Below, in pieces: positions 11,532 to 23,537 of a stretch of 64,000 nucleotides of DNA. The translations under genes were made by a program, and so were the position numbers. Source of the DNA: Choanephora cucurbitarum (taxonomy: Eukaryota; Mucoromycota; Mucoromycetes; Mucorales; Choanephoraceae); contig JAIWNI010000024.1 of the NCBI GenBank assembly GCA_025331435.1, positions 124,001 through 188,000 on the forward strand. The letters run 5' to 3'. Each line of letters begins with the position of its first letter. The first letter of the stretch is position 1. The notes beneath the pieces were generated by a model, which worked only from the letters and a program-made list of their open reading frames with translations, did not search any database and was not told where the DNA came from.

Positions 11532-12892
11532 TCAAAAGGTATACATGTCTTTCTTTTCTTTGGTGCGTTTTACATGAGTCTCTAGTTCAGCCAACTGTTT
11601 CTTTAAGTTTTCATATTTATGTGTCGTTTCCTTTAACCTTTTTATAAAGTGGTCTTCTACAGGTGAACCTTTGTTTCTTCGATAGGCTTCGTTAGCGTGA
11701 ATATACTCTGCTCGAGCCCTATCAGCACTAGACCGTAGCTTGGAGATATTCTGGTTAGTTTGTCGAGTATCCGAAGAAGCGAACGATTTTACAGATTTGG
11801 GTATGGTTTCTTCGCTTTCTTGTGGCTGACTGAGTAGATTGTCCATCCACCCAAACATGTCTAATTCTTGTGCTTTTCCCTTCTTGTTCTGCGCTAGTTT
11901 TTTCGGCTTCTGTTGCATGCCGAGACCAGGACGACTGTTGTCAGCACCATAACCTTTGTGTTTCTTATCAAGATACGGTTTTGCTTCAATTGGGTTGATA
12001 CGACCATGTCCATGTACACCTAACCCGCTCCCCTTTTTGTATACAATTAGTTTCTTCTTTTCTCTTTTTTTCTTTACACCTTTGAGGCTACCTCTACATA
12101 TCCCATTTTTGCCATCATACGAGCTGCAAATCCGGTTGTATGTATTTGCCAGCCACCAAATTCATTACTTGGAGTCTCTATAATTATTTCTTCTTCATCT
12201 TCGTTGTCCTTATCCAACTCATTGTATTCCTCTCTTTGATCTTCCAACTGGTTCTCTTGTAAAAGATCTTTGAGCGGCATTATGTGATCTATGTCTACCT
12301 GGATGTTTCTCTTTGTTGTATTATCAAGCCTTACTCGCCAACGGGGCCCATGTAGCTGGTCAATGATATGTCCTCTTTGCCATAGTGTTTGGTCTTTCTC
12401 TCTACATAATACAGGCTTCCCATATTGCAATTGCTCTATGAGCTTATCTGAATCATCCATCTCAAGTGCTTCGAAAGCGGCAACGAATTCGACTGGTATA
12501 GTATATCCGTGAGATTGGTTTTGTGGGCACGGTGTTGCATAATCTTTGCATTTCTTTTGGCTGCCAAAATAATCAGTACAAGGCACAGTATCAAGAGTAA
12601 GAGGGGTCAAAACCATAACTCGCATTGTTGTGTTATCTTCATGATAGCTCAGAACAATTGCAGGCAGTAAAATAGCTGAATTCTCTATGGAAAACGTAAA
12701 CACACACTTGTCGCCTATGGGATATGGTAGCTCTGGCTCTGGCAAAGGATCGGTCGTAGTGCTGTACAATGCTTGTTGGTATTCGGTGATGAGAGCATGC
12801 AGATCTTCTGGTAGATCCTCTCGTTCCAATAGATCTATTATATCTTGATCTGTTAGTGAAGTCAGATCAACAGCAAGATCTTGTTCACTCAT
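11532..12892 (-). CDS. G-patch protein, ZGPAT-like
   Basis: Two exons. The first (12892 to about 12094) has an N-terminal acidic and helical region, a beta-rich Tudor-like stretch (YPIGDKCVFTF...), a CCCH-finger-like segment PCTDYFGSQKKCKDYATPCP ending in QSHG, and an acidic segment EEYNELDKDNEDEEEIII. An intron of about 57 bp splits the G-patch: GGWQIHTTGFAARMMAKMGY is followed by GSGLGVHGHGRINPIEAKPY and GYGADNSRPGLG. A coiled-coil region (11540-11750) ends the protein. The order finger, Tudor-like, G-patch, coiled coil is that of ZGPAT, a nuclear RNA/chromatin factor; fungal relatives are poorly studied. The Cys spacing (C-x9-C-x6-C-x5-H) is wider than in canonical CCCH fingers, so metal binding is uncertain. 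G-patch proteins often activate DEAH helicases. Confidence 0.82.
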
Positions 12893-12986
12893 AAGCGCTT
12901 GTTAAGGTAAGAAGAAAAAAATGGAAAAGAGACTAGAGAGGAAAGAAAAAGATAAGAAAGTACTATATTTTTAATATTAAAGCGGT

Positions 12987-13755
12987 CTAAATGTTATCAT
13001 ATTTGCGTGTATCTCTATGCCTAAAGCTACAGCTGAGACAATAAAAGGCAGTTGCATACAGTAGGCCAACCATGGCGCCTAAGGTTGTCCATGTGGCTGG
13101 TCCAATATGACTGGTATTCGTAGTATCGCTAAGAAATGCAGTATTGGCAATACGTGCGCCCATGACAATCATAATGCAAAAGACGGCAAGCATAACCAAA
13201 AATCCAAAAAAAGTAACTATGGCTGCTTTTGTGTAATCAAATCGTATGTTGTTGCTCCAAGTCATGATAGAGAAAACAAAGGCAAGTAAAGTAAAGCCAA
13301 CTCCAATCCAATAGAGAATGAAATTGGCTTGGAAGACAGGTGAATAACCGTCAAAAGCATCAGATGTAAACTTATCAATGCCTGTAGCATTGGCTGTGGT
13401 TCAATGTCAGTCATGCTGCAAACACTCCTTTCTCTTTTAAGAAGAGGGCTGATACTTACTCCAGATAAAAGCAGGTTGCGGTATATCACAATAGAGCACT
13501 TGACCATCTGTGCCATTACAAGAGTTCCTTTGTTCATGTTTAATGTATTGCTTTTCTTCCCAATGTAACTGATAATTACCATAATCCTAAGTCAATGAAA
13601 TCTGTTGTGCTATTTTGTGTCAAGCGGATGACATAAAGGTCTCTCAAGAATGGCTTATCATATGTATTGCCAAGCAATGTAAATAACTCCAATACAATAG
13701 CAGCAAAAATAAATAAACTTGCTGTGCCTTCTAAAATCCGAGAATAGGTACTCAT
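12987..13755 (-). CDS. SUR7/claudin-like four-TM protein, apparent +1 frameshift
   Basis: Tetraspan plasma-membrane protein of the SUR7/PalI (claudin-like) type. Start chosen at 13755 (MSTYSRILEGTASLF); an in-frame ATG at 13791 would add a Phe-rich run and is less likely. TM1 is followed by a long first loop with the hallmark LGLW. At that point the frame ends TGG TAA, but dropping one T gives LGLWNYQLHWEEKQ...SCNGTDGQVLYC, an ordinary claudin-type loop with two Cys. The next exon, after an intron starting GTAAGTATC, encodes TNATGIDKFTSD and TM2, then TM3 and TM4, ending RKYDNI at 12987. A minimal intron does not explain the shift: the only local acceptor gives no usable donor. Options are a programmed +1 shift, a sequencing error, or a recent pseudogene. 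Confidence 0.72.
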
Positions 13756-14244
13756 ATTTAAATATTTACTAAAGAAAAAAAAAAAGGGCAAAAGAAAGAG
13801 AGAATAGCAAGTATAGATAATACTTCAGAAGATAAAAAAAAAATAGCGTACTTTCAAAAAAATCTTGTATTAGAAAAAGGAAATTTGACGTATCGGTTCA
13901 AAAGAAGAGTTAACTATATCATACCATTTGCACTTTTTCTCTTGTTGAAAGTGACTAAAATGATGCTCCAAAATGGCATCAAAAATACAGAAAAATACAA
14001 ATCTACAAAACCGAATCAAGCAGTAAATCTGGATAGCATCATTTTAAAATTAAGGAGTCATACCAAAAGTAGTGCCGATTTTGATGAGGCTGTTGGATTC
14101 TGCAGATCGTGAAATATTTTGTAAGAAAAACCAAGCTAGCTTGAAGCAACAAAAATGAAGCCGAGAGGCTTAATGACGTTGGAACTAAATCTCAAAAATA
14201 TCACAAGCAAACCAAGAGGAAAGGATTTAAATAGAGATTACAGG
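13756..14244. other. intergenic, no gene recognised
   Basis: AT-rich spacer upstream of the SUR7-like gene. A plus-strand open frame at 13885-14112 has no recognisable content. Confidence 0.35.
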
Positions 14245-14538
14245 CTACATAGATTCCAACAAGTAATAAAGCTTTTGCTCCTTACGGTTGAGCAAGACTT
14301 GATATATGGCAAACACTTTTTGAAACAATGCTAAAGAATATGATGATGACGCATAGAAAACGTCTTCTGGTTCCAAGAAGACGAACTCGAAAGACAGGAA
14401 GGATTGAGTTATGTCACACAAAATTTCTCTACTAAAAGATCTATTTGGTGATGCTGAATCGATCAACGTACTCACAAGCAGTTGAGTTACTATAAAGCCC
14501 TTTTGAACTAGATGGGCTACTGTGGGATTCGATCGCAT
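14245..14538 (-). CDS. hypothetical small ORF, 97 aa
   Basis: An ATG-started frame on the minus strand encoding a moderately hydrophobic protein (MRSNPTVAHLVQKGFIV...). It has no motif I recognise and no clear flanking exons. It could be a remnant of a larger gene or chance. Kept only because its length is above the local background. Confidence 0.2.
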   Translation of the reverse strand: MRSNPTVAHLVQKGFIVTQLLVSTLIDSASPNRSFSREILCDITQSFLSFEFVFLEPEDVFYASSSYSLALFQKVFAIYQVLLNRKEQKLYYLLESM

Positions 14539-14899
14539 ATTAGCTCTTTCTGTGCAAAGAAAATCGTAATTTGATGAAGATATGTTGCGATTGCATTCGT
14601 TGTCAAGTAAAAAAGTAGGCTACATCTATACTAATATCTTGTGCGAACAGAATAATAATCTGATCACTGCTATTCATCGAGCAGAAAAGTATGATTTGTT
14701 CTGCTCATGAGATTTTTTTCAAAGGAGTATCTTACACAAAAGACCAGACAAGCAACCAAAATGTAGCGTGTCATCTGTTTGATTTAAGAGAGTGCATCTT
14801 CAAATAAATGACGTTACAGATATCTCAATCTCTTCGCTCTAGTAGATGCAAGCAACTCCTTGTAGTTATCGGATAAGACTGACGTTGCTATAGTCGTCT

Positions 14900-15000
14900 G
14901 TGTTGTTATAGTTGTCCCACATAAACAGTCTATACCATCACGTATACTCCATTTACACACATGTACACACGCACACAGATATATACATATACATATATTC
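14900..15000. repeat. CA/TA-rich simple-sequence stretch
   Basis: Around 14955-14998 there is alternating ACACAC / ATATAC low-complexity sequence, with no coding meaning. Confidence 0.5.
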
Positions 15001-15172
15001 TCTACCCATACACATTCATCCTCAAAGAGCATGTTGCTTATTCAACTTTTTTAAGCTTGACGAATATCGTTCGGCAGTTAGCCAGTTTATTGTTAAATTT
15101 CTATGAACTGCTGAAGAGTCTAGTGGAACAAAACAAAGAATCGGCTGAAAGGAGGATGGAGTTGAACATAAC

Positions 15173-15536
15173 TTAGATGTTCAACTTGGTGTGACGCCAG
15201 TTACGTCTCTTAGCGTTCCAACTAAAAGAGATTACAGTCAATATAACAACGAGGTATTGTTTTTCGCAAATAGAGCTTACCGAATCTTGGTGTCAGTCTT
15301 AAGACGGAACCAGTGAGGCAAGGGACGGTTTTGCTTCTTGGCCTTGCCAAGCTTGACCTTTGTGATGAAAGACTTTTGAGAAGGCTAAAGAAGAAACATG
15401 TCAGATTCAATAACGCATGTGGCACATTTTCTCATAATCCAAATCTCTCAATCTCTTCATCATCTATATGCACCCACGCTAAACAACCATCCATCCTTTT
15501 TCCCTATGCATCCTTAGATGTTTGTATCTTTACCAT
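15173..15536 (-). CDS. RPL39: 60S ribosomal protein eL39
   Basis: The smallest conserved protein of the large ribosomal subunit, lining the nascent-peptide exit tunnel. The deduced 51 residues read [18 protein letters not shown] then [17 protein letters not shown], then after an intron [15 protein letters not shown], matching the family end to end. The main exon is about 15292-15384 and the last exon 15173-15230. No Met lies in the main exon. The best start is a lone ATG at 15534-15536 followed at once by GTAAAG, giving a 149-bp intron and joining ATG directly to CCT. That makes exon 1 a single codon, a layout known for ribosomal-protein genes. The intron contains an unusual C-rich tract near 15600 upstream of the start. 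A different first exon cannot be fully excluded. Confidence 0.9.
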
Positions 15537-16026
15537 TTCGACAAGCTATATATGCGAGAGTAGGAAGGATATCAATGGCCACCACCTTTTCATGTATCCA
15601 TATAGTCACCCACCCCCACTTGTCCCCCCCAACCCCCCTTCTAGGAATTTGATCTCTACACTGTTCTTCTACTTAGCTACTTTTTTGCCCTTTTTTGCCG
15701 GAATGCTATCCATTTGTCGATACAGTGCCGACAGAGTCCGGTCGGGTATTGAAAACGCGCAACACAAATAAAGAAAAGGTGCAAATAAGCTTATCAACAT
15801 ACGCCAAATCAAAGATCAAGTTATTTTGTTAGAACCGTACCTCAATACTATTTGATTCTATGTTTGCCAACATATCTTTGCAATAAAAAATCAAGCTAAC
15901 ATAAGCAAGCACTTAAAGCCCATTCTAATTTCATACCAAAAAAACTAAAGAAAATAAGATAAGATATTTTAAAAGTAAAAGAAAAATACAAATTGGAGCA
16001 TCAATAATTCTATAGTAAGTCTTTAT
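15537..16026. promoter_or_regulatory. eL39 upstream region with C-rich tract
   Basis: Upstream of the proposed eL39 start is a C-rich run (15608-15637, CACCCACCCCCACTTGTCCC and following) that stands out in this AT-rich DNA. It is possibly a promoter element of this highly expressed gene; that role is inference. Confidence 0.35.
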
Positions 16027-17040
16027 TTAAGCATGTGCATAAATGAGTTTGAATCGAGCAGACGTTTTCATTGTATCGAATTCCTCCCATGCTTCAGCTA
16101 GATTGGCCTCGTATTCTTCACTTGTAACAGACGTAAGTTCATTCACCATTACCTTCACAGCAGGGAGTGCAAGTTTTTGTATAGCCAAGAACATCTTACC
16201 AAGCTCGCCTCCCCAGTCACCGATGGGTACATCATAGTTCACAGTTTCAATGTTACAGAAGCCAGCGTCAGAAAGAAATCCTGGGATTTTTTCAGCTATA
16301 AAAGAGTCCATGTTTCTTGCGACAAGAGCTTGGTCAACTAACAAAATTATCTTTTAGAACTCTCTTTTTCCTTGTCTTCAAAAAAAACCCTATCATTCAA
16401 CTTACTCCAGGTACCAATGTTCTTTGCAGCAGGACCAGCATTTTGATAGTTATTGATAAGTTCCAAGATTTCAATGTATCCATTCGGCTTTAATATGCGC
16501 TTCATTTGTTGCACAGACCGAATGTATTGTTCTATAGGAAATCCCATCACAAGGAAGCGTTGAAAGACGAAGTCGAACGAGTTGTCTTCAAAGTAGTCCA
16601 AGCCAGTACCTGCATTCAATACTTGAAAGGTCACATTAGAAGGCTGATTATCCCTTAAGAAGACGTCTGCCATATCCACACCAACAAATTCGGAATTAGG
16701 ATATAAACGAGCCATATCCTTTAAAATAGAAAGATGTTAGCATGGATGGTTGTTATTCAAAAGCTCTTCGCCTCCAAAATATACTTACTAAAGTCCATAA
16801 GCCAGGTCCACAACCAATATCAAGCACCCGAATTCCTTTCTCAAGCTGTTCATGGATAGGTGACATATGCAAACCGTTCATGATATGCTTGAACAGCATA
16901 TGATTCAAATGCAATCTTTCAACCTCTTTTTGATCATTAGGAAGAATATAGGCTACATCTTGATCAGTAACTAAGAAACGGCCATCTTTCCATTCAAAGG
17001 CAATGCGCTCGGCAGAGTGAGTTACGGTACTGAATGTCAT
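16027..17040 (-). CDS. class I SAM-dependent methyltransferase
   Basis: Three exons on the minus strand. Exon 1 (17040 to about 16788) starts MTFSTVTHSAERIAFEW and contains motif I, VLDIGCGPGLWTL. Exon 2 begins at MARLYPNSEFVGVDMAD (motif II with the acidic ribose-binding residue), followed by the region FDFVFQRFLVMGF and LKPNGYIEILELI (motif IV/post-IV). A GTAAGT intron follows the Trp of IGTW, and exon 3 continues DQALVARNMDSFIAEKIPGF to the end. About 290 residues, similar to fungal methyltransferases of the UMTA/LaeA-like type. Substrate unknown. It is divergent from the NADH dehydrogenase subunit gene, 950 bp apart. Confidence 0.85.
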
Positions 17041-17993
17041 GGCAAAACAAAGGTTAGGAACAAGAAGAGATGTAATAATTGACTAAGAGAAATCAAATGC
17101 ATAAACGTATTTATATCATTTTAAAAGCTTGAGTCATAAGCTTTCAGTTCTTGGTTACATTTCTTCCTATTGGCAGATTTCCTGAATACATTTCTAAGAC
17201 AGACCTCAGAAAGGAGTCAAACCTGAAAAAGGTTGTGTATTGTATTACGATCATCAAAACGTGATACAGTCCCGACTCAAAAAAAGTGATCAAAGAGTCA
17301 ATACCGACCAATTTAGCTTTGGAAAATATGTATTGACATGAATCCAATGTTGAGCAAGAGTATGCTCTTTTACTTCAAATTGAGTTTACGAAATGGTCTT
17401 TCTTTGTGCATAAAATCCGAAAGCACGCTAGCATCATACATGCATCTTCTTAACACATTAACAAACTAGTGCTTTATTGTGGGGTTAATCAAATAAGACT
17501 ACGCCCTACAGAAACTTAAAATAAAGAATAAAGCTTTTTCTCAAAAAGGAATTCGGCTTTATGTGGCTTGAGCGAGTATTATCAAGCCCGGAAGTAGTAA
17601 TTGATTGTTTGTTCTCCATATGATCAACAGCAAGAAAAAGCTATCTTATATCCACCAACTTTCTTTAAATGATTTCTTCAAATTGCTTAGGCATCATGGT
17701 TATCTGTATTTCGTAAGTGTTGGCGTAGAGACTCATGTTAGCTTGTCCTCTATAGTGCTAAAATAATTCGCATTCCTGTGCCTGAGTCAGTTTTCCTTTA
17801 ATGGATAATGATTAATCAACTTGGAAACAAAGAAAAGGAAAAGAGATAGCCATAAAGGGCATAGTGCAACCGAAGTTTTTGGGACACATAATGTAAAATT
17901 GGCTGACATCATCATTTTTTTTGTATTGGGAGGGGCGAAAAAAGTAAAAAAAAAAAAAAAGACAGTTGAATCAAGTACTTTCTTACACTTATA
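17041..17993. promoter_or_regulatory. divergent intergenic region
   Basis: About 950 bp between the methyltransferase (minus) and the complex I subunit (plus). AT-rich, with an A-run just before 17960. No defined motif can be supported. Confidence 0.3.
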
Positions 17994-18404
17994 ATGATTG
18001 CTCAAGTCCTTGCCCGCTCAACCAGACTTGCCCGTCCCACTAACGTGCTTCGCCGTGGTGGTCACGGTCCTGTTTCTTACAACGAACCTGGAGGTTATCT
18101 CTTCAATGAAAAGGTGGCTTTACTTTATGAATGTCATTTATTCAATCTAACGATTTACTCCATTTTTAGGTCCGTGTTAAGGAAGATTGGGAAAACTTAT
18201 ATTATGCTGGTATGGGTGGTGGCTTCCTTTTGATGGCAGTTGCTTTGTACTATAAGCCTGATACTAGGTAAAGATGATACAAATACCAGAATTATATGCA
18301 TATATACTTAACTGTGTTATAGTGTTGTTACTTGGGCCAAGAAGGAAGCTGAAAAGTCCTTGAAGGAAAAGGGTGTTAACCTCGAATACACTAAGACTGC
18401 ATAA
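17994..18404 (+). CDS. probable complex I accessory subunit (ESSS/NDUFB11-like)
   Basis: Three exons give a protein of about 100 residues. It starts MIAQVLARSTRLARPTNVLR, an Arg-rich amphipathic mitochondrial presequence. It continues GPVSYNEPGGYLFNEKVRVK, EDWENLYYAGMGGG and a single TM stretch (FLLMAVALYY), then a Lys-rich tail ending LEYTKTA. GGYLFNE followed by a Trp and one membrane helix resembles the ESSS (NDUFB11) subunit of NADH:ubiquinone oxidoreductase. Introns lie at about 18109-18170 and 18269-18321. The mitochondrial inner-membrane assignment is confident. The exact subunit is less so, because several small single-TM complex I subunits look alike. Confidence 0.6.
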
Positions 18405-19162
18405 ATTGATTCTATCAGCTATATATATTTCATTCTATTCGACATTAAACTTCATTGATACATGAACGACTATTTCGAGTAGAGCTCAGCTATACCTCTG
18501 CACAATCATACACTTACATGTATTCAACTCCATTTACGCACACTACACGCTGCTGAGAATGAGGATGGAAAGAACAATAGACTTCTTTTTTTTTGTATGT
18601 GCACATGTGTACCTGTACATACGAGCCAACTCGATATTTGTATTGCATATATGCTATTGAAGATTTTGGCAGATAGCTTTTACTTGTCAGTTTATCCTTA
18701 TTTGGTCAATTCAATTCAGAAGTAGAGTATATGGAGAATTTCGTTTTTTCTTTTCGGATTTCATGAGTAGCCCAAAACTTGTGGATGAAGGAGCAATAAG
18801 ATTATATGCTCGTTAAGTTATCATAAACATAATTGACGAGAGTGTAGTATCTATTTTCCTTTGGCCTATGACAAGATTTACTTTGCTTTCTTTTTTTTTC
18901 GGGTTTTTGATATGATAACATTTCACTTTTGTTCTCTTTCAACTCTAGAAGTCGATCTCTTTATGTCTGTTTTGTGTGTTTTTCTTCCTTAAGATCTACG
19001 TCTATGAATTGTTGTGTCAGTGCTTTATGATGTAAAGTTACAATTCAAATTTACGCATACATCATTCCCCCTTCTCAAAAGAAAACTCCTACAGTTTTTT
19101 TTTCTTTAAAGCGGAATACTTTTCTTTTTTATTCTCTTTATCTACTACGCACTATTTTGAAG
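18405..19162. other. intergenic, no gene recognised
   Basis: 3' flank of the complex I subunit gene and 5' flank of elongin C. It is rich in T/C tracts immediately before the elongin C start, which is usual for fungal promoters. Nothing else found. Confidence 0.4.
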
Positions 19163-19586
19163 ATGTCAGAAATAGAATCGGATTATGTCAAACTGATCAG
19201 TGGAGACGGGTTTGAGTTTGTCATTCATCGCGAAGCTGCTATTCGTTCTGGCACTATCAAGAACATGTTGTGTGGTCCTGGTAAGTTTTGTTAACACTTT
19301 TTGCATACATCAATACTTATACTATCTTGTATAGTGCAATTTAGAGAATCTGTGGATAACGAAATAACATTTCGTGATATAAAGTAATAAATTGGATAAA
19401 CGAAATGAAACAAACATGCGACATGCTAATGAACTGACTGATAGAGGTGCCATTTTAGAGATTGTTTGTCGATATCTTTATTATAAGTGGCAATATGAAG
19501 GCTCAACAACCGAGATACCCGAATTCAAAGTCGAGCCTGAAGCTGTCTTAGAAACATTGATGACAGCCGACTTTCTAGAGTGCTAA
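19163..19586 (+). CDS. ELC1: elongin C
   Basis: SKP1-fold adaptor that joins BC-box proteins to cullins in ubiquitin ligases and also takes part in RNA polymerase II regulation. Three exons: exon 1 starts [19 protein letters not shown] and ends in TIKNMLCGP; exon 2 is [16 protein letters not shown]; exon 3 starts at [18 protein letters not shown] and ends [25 protein letters not shown] (the conserved C-terminus). About 110 residues, matching elongin C along its whole length, including the STEIPEF and L-x-x-A-x-F-L-x-C motifs. Introns are 50-60 bp. Tail to tail with the dihydrolipoamide dehydrogenase gene (166 bp apart). Confidence 0.95.
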
Positions 19587-19751
19587 TTACCCATATCAAT
19601 AATAAATCAAGAATCTTTGAACAAAATCCCAAGTTCTTCTTTAATGAATTTATAAGATTAAATCTCTGTACATTTATTCCAAACTTGTTTGAAATACTAA
19701 AGAAAAAAAAAGGAATTTGCATATATTAAGAATAAAGAAGGAGGATTAAAC

Positions 19752-21559
<1,808 letters not shown>

Positions 21560-21706
21560 TTATCAAGAACAAGGTGAGGAAAGAAAAAAAAAAAGAAAAA
21601 AGAAAAAAAAAGAGGCTAAAAAGAATTTTTAGAGGTTTGTTTATTTTTTTTTTTCACTAACAGAAAAAGTCGGAAAAACATGGGCAAAATTTCAAGCTCA
21701 TTCTTT

Positions 21707-22583
21707 TTACTGTATAGTCTGTCGATGAAGATGAGCCTTGCGATAGAGTTCAATAGGAATCCAACCAATATAATTCAAACCACCAAATCCTCCCACATAG
21801 TATATTTTTTCAACATGGAATTCATAAAATCGGAAATCATGAAAATGATTCCTATACAAAAAAAAGCATGATTGTAAGCATTCGAATTTCCCAATTCCAC
21901 TTGACTACGCAGACTCTTTTTTTTCTGTAGGCTTACCAAGGTTTTGCTTCAGGATGTGTTTTTGTAAAACATTCGAATGCAGTTTCGGACTGTTCAATTT
22001 TCATTTCAAAAACTCTTTTAAGAAAGCATTCAACACAATTTTACAAAACTTACTTGAGAATCAGGTACGCGGGAGACATGACCAAACAAAGTGAAACGAG
22101 GCTGTTGAACAGGAGTAGATTGATTGCCATAAAAGCGGTTATAATCTTTTAAGGCAGTGATTGTGAATGACATTTGATTAGCATTATGATGCATGTTTCG
22201 AGCACTCAACTAGGATTAAACGTTTGGTTTATAAATTGCTTATCAGTACATGTATGACACATACCTGTAAATCAGACATGAACAATAGCAAGTTGCCTGT
22301 GTCTTTTGTACATTCATCACTATAATACTCCATAATAGCAAATGGATATCCACTTAAGCCACTTGATACAGACGCATCCATTAGCGTAACAATATGTCCT
22401 CTGCCTTGATACTGAGCATTTAGTCTTTGTTGCTCCATTCGTGACTAGCATAAACAATCCTTTACCTGCGTCAGATACAACTCTTCTTGCCAACTGTGCA
22501 GCTGTTTCAACTGACTGTAGCATCATGCCTTCAACATAATGGAACGCAAAGAAAAGACAAAACAAAAAGGAATGAATAAACAT
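21707..22583 (-). CDS. CREG-like secreted/endolysosomal flavin-fold protein
   Basis: CREG1-type protein with the pyridoxamine-5'-phosphate-oxidase-like split-barrel fold, in animals a secreted or lysosomal glycoprotein without known catalysis. The start at 22583 encodes a hydrophobic signal peptide (MFIHSFLFCLFFAFHYVEG). Then AAQLARR, GHIVTLMDASVSSGLSGYPF, MSDLQLSARNMHHN, TLFGHVSRVPDSQ, and a C-terminal HPEAKPW...FYEFHVEKIYYVGGFGGL NYIGWIP, closely following CREG. Stop at 21707. The splice between the signal-peptide exon and the barrel exon (22450-22490) is unclear: the two frames differ. The only join I can build uses a 37-bp intron with a GTTGTA donor, below the local norm. Head to tail with dihydrolipoamide dehydrogenase, only 147 bp apart. 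Confidence 0.8.
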
Positions 22584-22658
22584 GTATTTTAGTGCTTATA
22601 CTTAAATCACAGAGAAAGAAAAGTAAGAAAGAAAAAAATGGCACTTAAAAAAGGGAAA

Positions 22659-22914
22659 TCATTTGATCTGTGACGTTCTACTCGATTCACTCTGCTTCTT
22701 GGCTTCGTATTGTGCTTTCTAAAAGTAGGCTGTGAGCACACATCCATGTCATTCGCTAGACATACATACCAGCTGTGTATAGAAGGGGCTTTCTCTTCTG
22801 CCTTGAGTCAGCTTTTCCATTCTTTTTCTAGAAGACAGCTTCAATGTGTAACTAAACTGTGCTTGAATTTGAGCGTAAATGTCCTAGGGAAAGTGTTATC
22901 AGATTCGATCCACA
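22659..22914. repeat. 256-bp perfect duplicate of LST7 3' end (copy 1)
   Basis: Identical base for base to 26420-26675 in direct orientation. It contains the last two exons of the LST7/folliculin gene and its stop codon, beginning exactly at the stop and ending inside an upstream intron. Beyond 22914 the sequence is unrelated. The copy has no upstream LST7 exons, so it is a fragment. A 43-codon minus-strand ORF (about 22960-23095) follows upstream but is not LST7. Confidence 0.95.
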
Positions 22915-23537
22915 TCCCGGTTAGTCTGATACGATTGCTTTGGAGAATTAAGTGTCCTATTAATACAAAGAATAGAGGCAAGTTAGACGTGACACAGACA
23001 ATTTGTAGCCGACACCTTGAAAGAGGAGGAGATCATCTGGTAACAAGTTGCCTAGACATGGTGCATCAAAGACCAAGCCATACCTTGTCATTGATCAAAA
23101 CGATAGAGTAGAGAAAGCCCTTTTATCTGAATAAACAGTTCATTCACATTTTCCTCGTGACAAACTTGACAAATAACCAGTTATGATTTTCTGTCTTTAT
23201 TCTCTTACTATCCTGAAAGCTCTTGTCAATGCAACACTCATGATCAGTCATCTGCTATTCTACTCCAAAAAAACAATATAGTGGAACATCACAAATTGGA
23301 TTAAGCGACAGAGCTACTGGTTTTTGTGCTTGATAATAGTATAAATACAGCAAGTATCAAGGTAAAGCTCTTCTAACAAACAAATGAAAGAGAAACTAGA
23401 TTCACTTCTTCGAACAAAGACACAAGCCATCTTCCTGATTTGGAAATTTTGATTGTCACTGAACCTTTCATCAATCAAAAAAATAAAACCCCATTCATTT
23501 TTAATTTTCTTGCTTTCTTCTTTCTTTTTCAACTCGT
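22915..23537. other. spacer between duplicate and PDAT
   Basis: Divergent promoter region of CREG-like and PDAT genes, with the LST7 fragment at its left edge. Short ORFs only. Confidence 0.35.

Noticed and set aside
14525..14545. B-box-like GGGATTCGATC suggesting a tRNA
   Set aside because: No matching A box or cloverleaf could be folded around it.
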